A stretch of 64,000 bases of DNA from Alsobacter sp045348435 (GCF_045348435.1 NZ_CP157484.1:2480001-2544000); one strand, 5' to 3'; counted from the first letter of the stretch, positions 52,245 through 62,743 are shown. Made by a program: numbers and translations. Notes: a model not told the origin generated them from the sequence alone.

Positions 52245-53258
52245 ATGGACGCTTTCAAGCCCATCCTCGCCAAGGTCGCGACCGGCAGCCCCCTGTCGCG
52301 CGAGGAGGCCGAGCACGCCTTCGACACCATCCTGTCGGGCGGATCGACCCTGGCGCAGTCGGGCGCCTTTCTGATGGCGCTGAGGGTGCGCGGCGAGACG
52401 GTGGACGAGATCGCCGGCGCGGTGGCGACCATGCGAGCCAAGATGCTGCGCGTGGAGGCGCCGGCGGACGCCATCGACATCGTCGGCACCGGCGGCGACA
52501 ATTCCGGCTCCTACAACGTGTCCACGCTCGCCGCCATGATCGCCGCCGCATGCGGCGTGCCGGTGGCCAAGCACGGCAACCGCGCCGCCTCCTCCCGCTC
52601 CGGCGCGGCCGACGTGCTCGCCGCCCTCGGCGTCAAGGTGGGGCTGGAACCGGCCCGGGTCACGCACTGCATCGCGGAAGCCGGCGTGGGCTTCATGTTC
52701 GCCCCGACGCACCATGCCTCCATGCGCCATGTCGCGCCGGTGCGCGTGGAGCTCGGCACGCGCACCATCTTCAACATCCTCGGCCCCCTCTCGAACCCGG
52801 CCGGCGTCAAGCGCCAGGTGCTCGGCGTGTTCTCCGAGAGCTGGCTGCAGCCGATCGCCGACACCCTGAAGGTGCTCGGCTCCGAGCGCGTCTGGGTCGT
52901 CTACGGGCGGGATGGCCTGGACGAGATCACCACCACGGGCGAGACCGCCGTCGTGGCGCTGGAGGACGGGCGCACCCGCTCCTTCACGATCACCCCCGAG
53001 GAGGCCGGCCTCCAGCGCGCGCGCCCGCAGGACCTCAGGGGCGGCGAAGCGGACCACAACGCCGCAGCGCTGCGCGCCGTTGTATTCGGCGAGCGCACCC
53101 CTTATCGCGACATCGCCGTGCTGAACGCCGCCGCGGGTCTCGTGGTGGCCGGCAAGGCCGCGACGCTGCGCGACGGCGCGTCCATGGCCCAGCAGGCGAT
53201 CGACAGCGGCGCGGTGCGCTCCGTGCTCGACCGCCTCGTCTCAGCCTCGAACGGGTGA
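52245..53258 (+). CDS. trpD: Anthranilate phosphoribosyltransferase
   Basis: A 337-residue enzyme that joins anthranilate with PRPP. The PRPP-binding glycine loop is VGTGGDNSGSYNVSTLAAM. Anthranilate-site blocks include KHGNRAASSRSGAADVLAAL and FMFAPTHHASMRHVAPVR. Length is normal. It starts 19 bases after trpG. Its stop overlaps a possible GTG start of trpC at 53255. Confidence 0.97.
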   Translation: MDAFKPILAKVATGSPLSREEAEHAFDTILSGGSTLAQSGAFLMALRVRGETVDEIAGAVATMRAKMLRVEAPADAIDIVGTGGDNSGSYNVSTLAAMIAAACGVPVAKHGNRAASSRSGAADVLAALGVKVGLEPARVTHCIAEAGVGFMFAPTHHASMRHVAPVRVELGTRTIFNILGPLSNPAGVKRQVLGVFSESWLQPIADTLKVLGSERVWVVYGRDGLDEITTTGETAVVALEDGRTRSFTITPEEAGLQRARPQDLRGGEADHNAAALRAVVFGERTPYRDIAVLNAAAGLVVAGKAATLRDGASMAQQAIDSGAVRSVLDRLVSASNG

Positions 53259-53263
53259 GCGCG

Positions 53264-54079
53264 GTGTCCGACATCCTCGCCAGGATCGAAGCCTACAAGC
53301 GCCGCGAGATCGCGGCCGCCAAGGAGATCGCGCCCCCGGCCGAGATGGAGCGCCGGGCCCGCGCCGCCGCCCCTCCCCGCGGGTTCATGCAGGCCATCGA
53401 GGCCCATCTGGCGCAGGGCCGGCCGGCGCTGATCGCCGAGGTCAAGAAGGCGAGCCCCTCCAAGGGCCTCATCCGCGCCGACTTCGACCCCGCGTCACTG
53501 GCTCGCGCCTATGCGGAGGGCGGCGCGAGTTGCCTGTCGGTGCTCACGGACGAACCCTCGTTCCAGGGCCGACCCGACTATCTCGCCGCGGCGCGCGACG
53601 CCTCGGGGCTGCCGGCGCTGCGCAAGGACTTCCTGTTCGAGCCTTACCAGGTCTACGAGGCCCGGGCCTGGGGAGCCGACTGCATCCTCATCATCATGGC
53701 CTCCGTGACCGACGCCGAGGCTCGCGACCTCGCCGCGACGGCGCGCGATTGCGGCATGGACGTGCTGGTCGAGGTCCATGACGCCCCCGAGCTGGACCGG
53801 GCGCTGCGCCTCGACACCCGCCTGGTCGGCGTCAACAACCGCAACCTGCGCACCTTCGAGGTGAGCCTCTCCGTTTCCGAGGAACTGGCGGGCCTGATCC
53901 CGGCGGACCGCATCATCGTCGGCGAGAGCGGCGTGTTCACACATGACGACATCCTGCGGCTATCCCGCTCGCGGATCGACACGTTCCTGGTGGGCGAGAG
54001 CCTGATGCGGCGGCCGGACGTCGCCGCCGCGACCAGGGAACTGCTGTTCGGCGAAGCGGCCAAGGCGGGCGCGGCGTGA
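53264..54079 (+). CDS. trpC: Indole-3-glycerol phosphate synthase
   Basis: A 271-residue TIM-barrel enzyme that closes the indole ring. It begins MSDILARIEAYKRREIAAAK; the catalytic lysine and glutamate blocks are LIAEVKKASPSKGLIR and VGVNNRNLRTFEVSL. GESGVFTHDDILRL ends the phosphate site. I choose GTG at 53264, which gives the family-typical MSDIL start. An upstream GTG at 53255 overlapping the trpD stop (GTGA) would add three residues and is possible. The stop overlaps moaC by four bases. Confidence 0.95.
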   Translation: MSDILARIEAYKRREIAAAKEIAPPAEMERRARAAAPPRGFMQAIEAHLAQGRPALIAEVKKASPSKGLIRADFDPASLARAYAEGGASCLSVLTDEPSFQGRPDYLAAARDASGLPALRKDFLFEPYQVYEARAWGADCILIIMASVTDAEARDLAATARDCGMDVLVEVHDAPELDRALRLDTRLVGVNNRNLRTFEVSLSVSEELAGLIPADRIIVGESGVFTHDDILRLSRSRIDTFLVGESLMRRPDVAAATRELLFGEAAKAGAA

Positions 54080-54573
54080 GCGGGCTCACCCATATCGACG
54101 CCAGCGGCGCCGCCGCCATGGTGGACGTGTCGGACAAGGACGTGACCTCGCGCACGGCCGTGGCCGAGGGCGCGGTGGTGATGCTGCCCGAAACGCTGGC
54201 CCTGATCCGCGCCGGCGACGCCAAGAAGGGCGACGTGCTCGGCGTCGCCCGCGTGGCGGGGATCATGGCCGCCAAGAAGACGCATGAGCTGATCCCCCTC
54301 TGCCATCCCCTGACGGTGTCGAAGGTCGCCGTCGACCTCGTTCTCGACGAGGCCCTGCCGGGCGTCCGCGTCACCGCCGTCGTCAAGGTGTCCGGCCAGA
54401 CCGGCGTGGAGATGGAGGCGCTGACGGCGGTCTCGGTGGCCTGCCTCACCGTCTACGACATGGTGAAGGCGGCCGACCGCGGCATGCGGATCGAGGCCGT
54501 GCGCCTGCTCCGCAAGGACGGCGGAAAATCCGGCTCCTGGCGGGCCGAAGAGGCCCCTGCCCCCTCGACTTGA
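54076..54573 (+). CDS. moaC: Cyclic pyranopterin monophosphate synthase MoaC
   Basis: A 165-residue enzyme that converts the MoaA product to cyclic pyranopterin monophosphate in molybdenum-cofactor synthesis. Markers: MVDVSDKDVTSRTAVAEG, AAKKTHELIPLCHPL (active-site His and Cys) and TGVEMEALTAVSVACLTVYD. The start is GTG at 54076 overlapping the trpC stop (GTGA). It is read together with the trp genes and moeA, a fixed order in alphaproteobacteria that links tryptophan and cofactor genes without a biochemical reason. Confidence 0.96.
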   Translation: MSGLTHIDASGAAAMVDVSDKDVTSRTAVAEGAVVMLPETLALIRAGDAKKGDVLGVARVAGIMAAKKTHELIPLCHPLTVSKVAVDLVLDEALPGVRVTAVVKVSGQTGVEMEALTAVSVACLTVYDMVKAADRGMRIEAVRLLRKDGGKSGSWRAEEAPAPST

Positions 54574-54604
54574 CCGCCCGCGGGAAGGCCCGGAAGGATT
54601 GACC

Positions 54605-55825
54605 ATGACCGCATCCGAGCCGCTCCTCTCCGTCGACGAAGCCCTGAGGCGGGTCCTGGATGCGGCCCGCCCGGTGCTGCCGGCCGAGGACGTCCCCATC
54701 GCGGACGCGCTGGACCGGACCTTGGCGGCGCCGCTCGCGGCGTTGCGGACGCAGCCGCCCTTCGCGGCCTCGGCCATGGACGGCTACGCGGTGCGGGCCG
54801 CGGACGCCGCGGCGGGAGCGCAGTTGCGGGTCGTCGGCGAGGCGCCGGCGGGCCGGGCCTTCGGCGGAAGCGTCGCGCCCGGCGAAGCGGTGCGGATCTT
54901 CACCGGCGCGCCCCTTCCCGAGGGCGCGGACGCCATCCTGATCCAGGAGAACGCGCGCGCGTCGGACGGGGCCGTCACGGTGCTGGAGGCGCCCTCGCCG
55001 GGCCGTTTCATCCGGCCGGCCGGGTTGGACTTCGCGACGGGCGACGCCCTGCTGGCCGAAGGCCTGAGGCTGACCCCGCGCAGCGTCGCGCTCGCCGCCG
55101 CCATGGGCCATCCCGTCGTGAGCGTGCGGCGCCGCCCGACCGTGGCGGTGCTGGCCACGGGCGACGAGCTCGTCAGGCCGGGCGAGGCCGCGCGGCCGGA
55201 CCAGATCGTCGCATCCAACACCTATGCGATCGCCGGCATGGTCCGCCGGGCCGGCGGGACGCCTGTCGATCTCGGCATCGCGGGCGACAGCTTCCAGGCG
55301 CTGGAGAACGCCATCGAGGCCGCGATCGCGGCGAAGGCGGACGTGCTGGTGACGCTCGGCGGCGCCTCGGTGGGCGACCACGACCTCGTGCAGTCCGCCC
55401 TGACCCGGCGCGGCATGACGCTGGGCTTCTGGCGCATCGCCATGCGGCCCGGAAAGCCTCTGATCTTCGGCCGCATGCAGGGCATGGCCATCCTGGGCCT
55501 GCCGGGCAACCCGGTCTCGTCGATCGTGTGCGGCAGGCTTTTCCTCGCCCCCCTCATCCGCGCGCTCCAGGGCGACCCGAACGCCGGCGCCGACGTCACA
55601 GAGCCGGCCACGCTGGGCGCCGACGTCGCCGCCAACGACTCGCGCCAGGACTACCTGCGCGCGACGCTGGAGCGCGGCCCCGGCGGCGAGCTGCGGGCCA
55701 CGCCCTTCGGGCCCCAGGATTCATCGATGCTGCGGGTCCTGGCGCAAGCCGACTGCCTCCTGGTGCGAAAGCCCCACGCCCCTCCGGGCAAGGCCGGAGA
55801 CCCCTGCCGGATCGTGAGGCTCTGA
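54605..55825 (+). CDS. moeA: Molybdopterin molybdenumtransferase MoeA
   Basis: A 406-residue enzyme that inserts molybdate into adenylated molybdopterin. Markers: LSVDEALRRVLDAARPVLPA, PPFAASAMDGYAVRAAD, FTGAPLPEGADAIL, VAVLATGDELVRPGE and ILGLPGNPVSSIVC. All four MoeA subdomains are present. The ATG at 54605 has AAGGATTG upstream; a TTG at 54599 is less likely. The gene follows moaC by 31 bases. Its stop is 228 bases before lexA. Confidence 0.96.
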   Translation: MTASEPLLSVDEALRRVLDAARPVLPAEDVPIADALDRTLAAPLAALRTQPPFAASAMDGYAVRAADAAAGAQLRVVGEAPAGRAFGGSVAPGEAVRIFTGAPLPEGADAILIQENARASDGAVTVLEAPSPGRFIRPAGLDFATGDALLAEGLRLTPRSVALAAAMGHPVVSVRRRPTVAVLATGDELVRPGEAARPDQIVASNTYAIAGMVRRAGGTPVDLGIAGDSFQALENAIEAAIAAKADVLVTLGGASVGDHDLVQSALTRRGMTLGFWRIAMRPGKPLIFGRMQGMAILGLPGNPVSSIVCGRLFLAPLIRALQGDPNAGADVTEPATLGADVAANDSRQDYLRATLERGPGGELRATPFGPQDSSMLRVLAQADCLLVRKPHAPPGKAGDPCRIVRL

Positions 55826-55957
55826 GCCGAAGGGCCCGACGGTCGACGCCAGGCGGCCCCGGGTCGCTCGCTTCCCAGCACGCTGGCCTGAGCCTTCCGA
55901 AGCCCCCCGCGCATGCCGCCGCAGAGCCCCCATGACGGAATCGCGGGGGACGATTGC

Positions 55958-55972
55958 GGAACACAGGCTGAA
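55958..55972. promoter_or_regulatory. SOS box (LexA operator) 1
   Basis: GAAC (55958-55961), seven bases, GAAC (55969-55972). This is the exact reverse complement of the alphaproteobacterial LexA box GTTC-N7-GTTC. It lies 82-96 bases before the lexA start and fits autoregulation. Confidence 0.87.
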
Positions 55973-55984
55973 CATGTATGGTTT

Positions 55985-55999
55985 GTTCGTGATTTGTTT
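55985..55999. promoter_or_regulatory. SOS box (LexA operator) 2, near-consensus
   Basis: GTTC (55985-55988), seven bases, GTTT (55996-55999). One base off the GTTC-N7-GTTC consensus. It lies 12 bases from box 1 in the opposite orientation, suggesting two LexA dimers on the lexA promoter. Confidence 0.65.
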
Positions 56000-56053
56000 T
56001 GACGAGTCGCCGGGTGGTCCCGGTCGCCGTCGGACAGCGGAGATCCTTGCGCG

Positions 56054-56752
56054 ATGTTGACGCGAAAGCAGCACGAACTCCTGCGCTTCATCCACGATCG
56101 CCTGCGCGAGGACGGGGTGCCGCCCTCCTTCGACGAGATGAAGGAGGCGTTGGACCTGAAATCGAAGTCGGGCATCCACCGCCTCATCATGGCGCTGGAG
56201 GAGCGCGGCTTCATTCGCCGGCTGCCCAACCGGGCGCGCGCCATCGAAGTGGTGCGCATGCCCGAGCAGTCCGTGCCGGGCCAGGCGCCCCGCGGCCGCT
56301 TCAGCCCGAATGTGATCGAGGGCAATCTCGGCAAGCTCCGCCCCAAGGTCCTGGGCGAAGAGGCGAACCAGAACGTGTCCATCCCGGTGATGGGCAGGAT
56401 CGCGGCGGGCACGCCGATCTCGGCCATCCAGTCGCGCAGCCACACGATCAGCCTGCCGCCCGACATGCTCTCCACCGGCGAGCACTACGCCCTGGAGGTC
56501 CGCGGCGATTCGATGATCGAGGCGGGCATCCTCGACGGGGACACCGTGGTGCTGCGCAAGCAGGACAACGCCGACAATGGCGACATCATCGTCGCCCTGA
56601 TCGACGACGAGGAAGCGACGCTGAAGCGGCTTCGCCGCCGCGGCTCCTCCATCGCGCTCGAAGCCGCCAACCCGGCCTTCGAGACCCGCGTCCTCGGTCC
56701 CGACCGGGTGCGCATCCAGGGCAAGCTGGTGAGCCTGCTGCGCAAATACTGA
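56054..56752 (+). CDS. lexA: SOS repressor LexA
   Basis: A 232-residue repressor-protease. The N-terminal winged helix (MLTRKQHELLRFIHDRLRED, PPSFDEMKEALDLKSKSGIH) matches alphaproteobacterial LexA, which reads direct GTTC repeats. The self-cleavage bond is Ala118-Gly119 in MGRIAAGTP. The catalytic Ser153 is in VRGDSMIEAGI and Lys191 in EATLKRL. Two SOS boxes upstream indicate autoregulation. RecA filaments would trigger cleavage after DNA damage. It follows moeA and converges on comEC. Confidence 0.97.
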   Translation: MLTRKQHELLRFIHDRLREDGVPPSFDEMKEALDLKSKSGIHRLIMALEERGFIRRLPNRARAIEVVRMPEQSVPGQAPRGRFSPNVIEGNLGKLRPKVLGEEANQNVSIPVMGRIAAGTPISAIQSRSHTISLPPDMLSTGEHYALEVRGDSMIEAGILDGDTVVLRKQDNADNGDIIVALIDDEEATLKRLRRRGSSIALEAANPAFETRVLGPDRVRIQGKLVSLLRKY

Positions 56753-56778
56753 GCCTCGGCTCGCGCGCCTCGTCCCGC

Positions 56779-59604
56779 TCACTTGCGCCCGTCGAGGGGA
56801 TCGGGGTCGGGGTCGACGTCGTCCTCGGGGCTCAGGGCCGGCCGGATGGCGGCCGGTGGTTTCGTCAACGGATCGGGCGCCGGCGTGCGAGACGCGCGGG
56901 CCTTCCCGGCTTCAGGCGATGGGCTTTGCGGACCTTGGCTGGGTTTGGCCTCCACCGGCGCAACGTCAGCCTGCGCGGCGTCAGCAGGCTCGGCGCTGCC
57001 GGAAGCGGATCGCGGCTCCTCCGGCGCCGGTGCTGACGGCGGGGTCGAGGCCTTGCTCTTCTTTTTCTTTTTGCGCGGAGGCGGCGACTCGACCGGGCGC
57101 GCCTCCTGCGTCGGCGCAGCGCCATCCTCAGCCGCAGGCGCTGCGGCGGCGGGCGGTGTGCGGACGGTCTGGCCGGGAGCGCTGGCCGGGGCCCTTGGCG
57201 CCGGCGTTGCCGGAACCGGAGCCATCGGCGCAGCGGAGGCCGCCGCTTCGTCGTCCTCCTCGCCAAGGGAGGGCGTCCCGCCCTGCGCGGCGCGGGCGCG
57301 CGCGGCGGCGGCTTCCAGCGCCTTGGCGCTGGGCTCGCGCGGCGCCGCGGGCCGCGGGATCCAAGGCCGGTCGCGCTGGGGGCTGCGCTCGCTCTCGATG
57401 CGCAGGCCCTCTCCCTCGCGGACCAGCGCCACGGCGCCCAGCGCGGCGAGGCGTGTCCGGTCGAGCACCAGCGGACGGTCGCACCAGGCGGGCGCGGCGA
57501 GCGGGGTGACGATGATGGCGGCGCGGTCGCAGTCCTCCGCGAAGGCCGCCGCCGAGAGCACCTGCGACAGGGCCTTGCCGTCCGCCATTCTGACCACGCA
57601 GCCGAGGGGATCGCACGACGCGCCGGCGCCGAGGCTGAGGTCGCCGGTGTTGCGGGCGTCGCCATCGGCCCTGAGCCACTGCTCGGTCACGAAGGATCCA
57701 GCCTGCCGGCCGACGATCACCATCCGGCCCTCCGGCCCGCGCACCGCCAGCGCGCGCCCGTCCCGCGCCATGACCACGTCGGGCGCGCGGGACTGAGCCG
57801 CCAGAAGCACGCCCGCAAGGCCGAGCGGGACGCCCAGCCACCGCAGCGCGGTTCGCCAGAGCGTCAGCCACAGGAGGGACGCCGTGAGCAGCAGCACCGC
57901 TCCGGCTCCGAAGGCCTTCACCGCCTGGGTCGATCCCGACCAGGCATGGATGCGCGCGGAGATGCGGAGCATGCCCTCCACGCCCAGGCCCATGATCTGC
58001 CAGATCGGCCCGTCGAGGCCGAACGGATAGGCGATCGCGCCCAGCAGGGCGGCCGGCATCACGATCAGCGAGACCAGGGGCAACGTCATCGCGTTGCCGA
58101 AGAGGCCGAAGGGCGTGAAGCGCTGGAAGTGGAAGAGGCCGTAGGCGCCGGTCGCCGCCTCGGCCACGAGGGTCGACAGCACCGTCCCGACGAGGTGGTG
58201 CTTCGCGCCCGCGACTGCGCGCCCGATCCAGCCGCTCGGGGGCGCCTTGGGGCTCGCCTGCGGCAGGCCCAGGCTCGTGAAGCTGCCCGCCTCCGGGTCG
58301 ACGCCGCCATGGCCGGGCCGCTCGAACACCGCGATCAGCGCCGCCACGGCGGCGAAGGACATCTGGAACCCCGGCGCCAGGACCGATTCCGGCTCGATGG
58401 CCAGGATCAGCAACGCCGCGAGGGCGAGGTTGCGCATCGACAGCGCCGGCCGATCGACCAGCATCGCGCCGAGCAGCACGAGCGTCATGACCAGCGATCG
58501 GACTGTCGCCACATCGCCACCCGCGAACACCGTGTAGCCGGCCCCGGCGACCATCGCGCAGCCGGCGGCCCACTTCTTGATCGGCCGCCGCAGCGCGACG
58601 GCGGGCCAAAGCGCCAGTCCGGCCCGCACCAGCCAGAACACCATCCCGGCCGCCAGCACGAGATGAAGGCCGGAGATCGAAACGACATGGTAGATGCCGG
58701 CCGCCCGCAAATGGTCGTTCACCTCCTCGGGGATGAGCCCGCGCTTGCCGGTGACCAGCGCGGCCGCGACGCCGCCCGCCGCCCCGCCGATGGCGGTCGC
58801 GATCCGCTCGGTCATGGCGTTGCGCGCCCGGTCGACGGCGGCGAGCAGGCGCAGATCCCACGGGAGGTCCGGCGGCGCCGGGACGATCGCGATCGCGCCC
58901 GACAGCGAGCCCACGGCGCCGATCGCGCCGAAATAGGCGTCGCGGGCGAAGTTGTACCCTCCGGGCCGCGACGGCTCAGGCGGAGGCAACAGCCGCGCCG
59001 TGGCGGTGATCACGTCGCCGGCCCGGGCCGTCGGCCGGTTGGGCGTCGTCAGCCGCACCCGATAGGGAATGGCGGAGGCGTCCATGCCTTCGATGCCGGA
59101 CGGGCGGATCATCAGGCGGCCGCCCGAGATGCGGTTCTCGACCGCCTCCACCGTCCCGGTGAGCTTGGCGACCCGCACCCTGTCGAGCACCGGCGCGGCC
59201 ATGGCCAGCGTGCGCAGCGTGGCGGCCAGGAAACCGGCGAAGATCGCCGCTGCCGCCACGCAGGCGATGAAGGCCGGCCGGGAGCGCGCGCGGGCCGCCA
59301 GGGCGCCGCTGGACGCGACGACGAGGCCCAACGCCGGGGCCCACCACGACGGCTCCTGCTCCGCCGCGAAATAGGCCAGCACGCCCACGCCGACGGCGAC
59401 CGGCAGCCACAGGAACAGCCGGCGCTCCTCGATCTCCCGCCGGAACAGCCTGCGCAGCGCCGCGCCGAAGGATGCGCCCAGCTCCATGAGCCAGGTCGGC
59501 AGGCTGCGCCCGTCCGGCCGCAGTCCGGCCAGGACGCCCCCCGCGCCGGCGGCGATCGCCGTCGCCCTGCCGGCTGGCGAACGGCCTCGTTCCATGCCGC
59601 GCAT
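56779..59604 (-). CDS. comEC: ComEC/Rec2 family DNA-uptake channel with long disordered tail
   Basis: A 941-residue polytopic membrane protein. After two hydrophobic segments comes a DUF4131 extracytoplasmic domain (about 140-240), then the Competence core with the AAGIYHVVSISGLHLVLAAG motif and about ten membrane helices. A short soluble domain (about 620-735) stands where the metallo-beta-lactamase domain occurs in classical ComEC, but I see no HxHxDH motif. Residues from about 739 to 941 are Pro/Ala/Glu-rich with a K5 run, likely disordered. It would import single-stranded DNA in competent cells; competence here is unproven. It is convergent with lexA and divergent from gltX. Confidence 0.9.
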   Translation of the reverse strand: MRGMERGRSPAGRATAIAAGAGGVLAGLRPDGRSLPTWLMELGASFGAALRRLFRREIEERRLFLWLPVAVGVGVLAYFAAEQEPSWWAPALGLVVASSGALAARARSRPAFIACVAAAAIFAGFLAATLRTLAMAAPVLDRVRVAKLTGTVEAVENRISGGRLMIRPSGIEGMDASAIPYRVRLTTPNRPTARAGDVITATARLLPPPEPSRPGGYNFARDAYFGAIGAVGSLSGAIAIVPAPPDLPWDLRLLAAVDRARNAMTERIATAIGGAAGGVAAALVTGKRGLIPEEVNDHLRAAGIYHVVSISGLHLVLAAGMVFWLVRAGLALWPAVALRRPIKKWAAGCAMVAGAGYTVFAGGDVATVRSLVMTLVLLGAMLVDRPALSMRNLALAALLILAIEPESVLAPGFQMSFAAVAALIAVFERPGHGGVDPEAGSFTSLGLPQASPKAPPSGWIGRAVAGAKHHLVGTVLSTLVAEAATGAYGLFHFQRFTPFGLFGNAMTLPLVSLIVMPAALLGAIAYPFGLDGPIWQIMGLGVEGMLRISARIHAWSGSTQAVKAFGAGAVLLLTASLLWLTLWRTALRWLGVPLGLAGVLLAAQSRAPDVVMARDGRALAVRGPEGRMVIVGRQAGSFVTEQWLRADGDARNTGDLSLGAGASCDPLGCVVRMADGKALSQVLSAAAFAEDCDRAAIIVTPLAAPAWCDRPLVLDRTRLAALGAVALVREGEGLRIESERSPQRDRPWIPRPAAPREPSAKALEAAAARARAAQGGTPSLGEEDDEAAASAAPMAPVPATPAPRAPASAPGQTVRTPPAAAAPAAEDGAAPTQEARPVESPPPRKKKKKSKASTPPSAPAPEEPRSASGSAEPADAAQADVAPVEAKPSQGPQSPSPEAGKARASRTPAPDPLTKPPAAIRPALSPEDDVDPDPDPLDGRK

Positions 59605-59720
59605 CCCGAAAGCGGGCGCCCTTAACCTCGCCCGCCATTGATGCTACACGACGGCCTCCTGCGGACCAGCGACGGGGAGTTGCATCGTCCGCCCCTGTCT
59701 TTTCCGAGATCCTTGGCCCG

Positions 59721-61154
59721 ATGTCCGCACCTGTCGTGACCCGTTTCGCTCCCTCGCCGACCGGCTTCCTGCATATCGGGGGCGGCCGTACGGCGCTGTT
59801 CAACTGGCTCTACGCCAAGCGCTTCGGCGGCAAGATGCTGCTGCGCATCGAGGACACGGATCGCGAGCGCTCGACGGAGCCGGCCATCGCGGCCATCCTG
59901 GACGGGCTGCAGTGGCTGGGCGTCACCTGGGACGGCGACGTCGTTTACCAGTTCGCCCGCGCCGCGCGGCACAAGGAGGTCGCCGAGAAGCTCCTGGCCG
60001 AGGGCAAGGCCTATTACTGCTACGCCAGCCAGCAGGAGCTGGAGAAGATGCGCGAGCAGGCCCGCGCCGAAGGCAAGCCGATGCGCTATGACGGGCGCTG
60101 GCGCGACCGCGACCCCAGCGAGGCGCCGGCGGGCGTCAAGCCGGTGATCCGGCTGCGCGCCCCGACCGAGGGCGAGACCGTCGTCGACGACCAGGTCCAG
60201 GGCCGCGTCGTCTGGCAGAACAAGGACCTGGACGACCTCGTCCTGCTGCGCTCCGACGGCACCCCGACCTACATGCTGGCCGTGGTGGTGGACGACCACG
60301 ACATGGACGTCACCCATGTGATCCGGGGCGACGACCACCTGACCAATGCGGCGCGCCAGACGCAGATCTACCAGGCCTGCGGCTGGGACGTGCCGAGCAT
60401 GTCGCATATTCCGCTGATCCACGGGCCGGACGGGGCGAAGCTCTCCAAGCGGCATGGCGCGCTGGGCGTCGACGCCTACCGGGCGCTCGGCTATCTGCCC
60501 GCCGCGCTGCGCAATTATCTCGTACGCCTGGGCTGGAGCCATGGCGACCAGGAGTTCTTCACCACGCAGGAGATGATCGACGCCTTCGATCTCTCCGGCA
60601 TCGGCCGCTCGCCCGCGCGGTTCGACTTCGCCAAGCTGGAGCACATCAACGGCCACTACATGCGCACGAGCTCCGACGAGGATCTCGTCAAGGCCATCGA
60701 GGTCATCCTGCCCGAAGTCGGGCCGGCGCGCGGCGCGCCCGCGTCGCTGTCGCCCGGCTTGCGGCAGGCGTTCGTCGCCGCCATGCCGGGCCTGAAGGAG
60801 CGGGCCAAGACGCTGATCGAGCTGATCGACAACGCCTATTACCTCTATGCGTCGCGCCCGCTCGGCCTGGAGCCGAAGGCCGAGCAGCTTTTGGCCGACG
60901 GCGGCCGCAGCCGCATCGCGGCGCTGATGCCGCAGCTCGAGGCGCTCGCGGACTGGTCCGCGGCGTCGACCGAAGCCGCGGTCCGGGCCTTCGCCGAGAC
61001 GACCGGCGCGAAGCTCGGCCAGGTTGCGCAGCCCCTGCGCGCCGCCCTGACCGGGCGAGCGACGTCGCCCGGCCTCTTCGACGTCATGGCCGTTTTGGGC
61101 CGCGACGAAAGCCTCGCGCGCCTGAAGGACCAGGCGCAGAAGGTCCCGGCCTGA
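59721..61154 (+). CDS. gltX: Glutamyl-tRNA synthetase
   Basis: A 477-residue class-I synthetase. The HIGH-type motif lies in APSPTGFLHIGGGRTALFNW (so HIGG here), and the second signature is GAKLSKRHGALGVDAYRALG. The anticodon-binding C-terminal domain follows from about 330. It charges tRNA-Glu, and probably tRNA-Gln in organisms using GatCAB. Length is normal. The gene lies divergent from comEC, with gltA following after 238 bases, which is standard in Hyphomicrobiales. Confidence 0.96.
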   Translation: MSAPVVTRFAPSPTGFLHIGGGRTALFNWLYAKRFGGKMLLRIEDTDRERSTEPAIAAILDGLQWLGVTWDGDVVYQFARAARHKEVAEKLLAEGKAYYCYASQQELEKMREQARAEGKPMRYDGRWRDRDPSEAPAGVKPVIRLRAPTEGETVVDDQVQGRVVWQNKDLDDLVLLRSDGTPTYMLAVVVDDHDMDVTHVIRGDDHLTNAARQTQIYQACGWDVPSMSHIPLIHGPDGAKLSKRHGALGVDAYRALGYLPAALRNYLVRLGWSHGDQEFFTTQEMIDAFDLSGIGRSPARFDFAKLEHINGHYMRTSSDEDLVKAIEVILPEVGPARGAPASLSPGLRQAFVAAMPGLKERAKTLIELIDNAYYLYASRPLGLEPKAEQLLADGGRSRIAALMPQLEALADWSAASTEAAVRAFAETTGAKLGQVAQPLRAALTGRATSPGLFDVMAVLGRDESLARLKDQAQKVPA

Positions 61155-61392
61155 GGACGGGCAGCCATGCACGGCCGAGCCCGACTTTCGGTGTGGTTGA
61201 ACGCCCCCGGGAATTGGGCTAGCAAACGCTAGGCCTCAAGCGAACTTTCGGCGGCGGACCCGGTTTTTGCCTCGATTCCAGGCAAACCGAGAGCCCTCGC
61301 GAGCCCGCCTGGCCCCGCCGGCAGCGGCGAAGCGTGATGGTGCTGGCTGCTGGTCGCCTGCCTTGATGTCTTGGCCCGAAGGAATTCCGCCC

Positions 61393-62679
<1,287 letters not shown>

Positions 62680-62685
62680 TCGAAC

Positions 62686-62718
62686 GGGAAGGCGGGCTTC
62701 GGTCCGCCTTTCCTTTTT
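62686..62718 (+). terminator. Rho-independent terminator of gltA
   Basis: A 10-bp stem with one G-T pair (62686-62695 with 62704-62713, 8-base loop) starts 7 bases after the gltA stop and is followed by TTTTT (62714-62718). Confidence 0.93.
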
Positions 62719-62743
62719 GTGGCGCGCGGGACGGGAGCACGGG

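Noticed and set aside
56779..57390. Frameshift or assembly error producing the low-complexity ComEC tail
   Set aside because: The frame is open to a normal stop and its Pro/Ala/Glu/Lys composition, with spaced acidic and basic patches, resembles tails of other alphaproteobacterial membrane proteins; no alternative frame continues a known domain.
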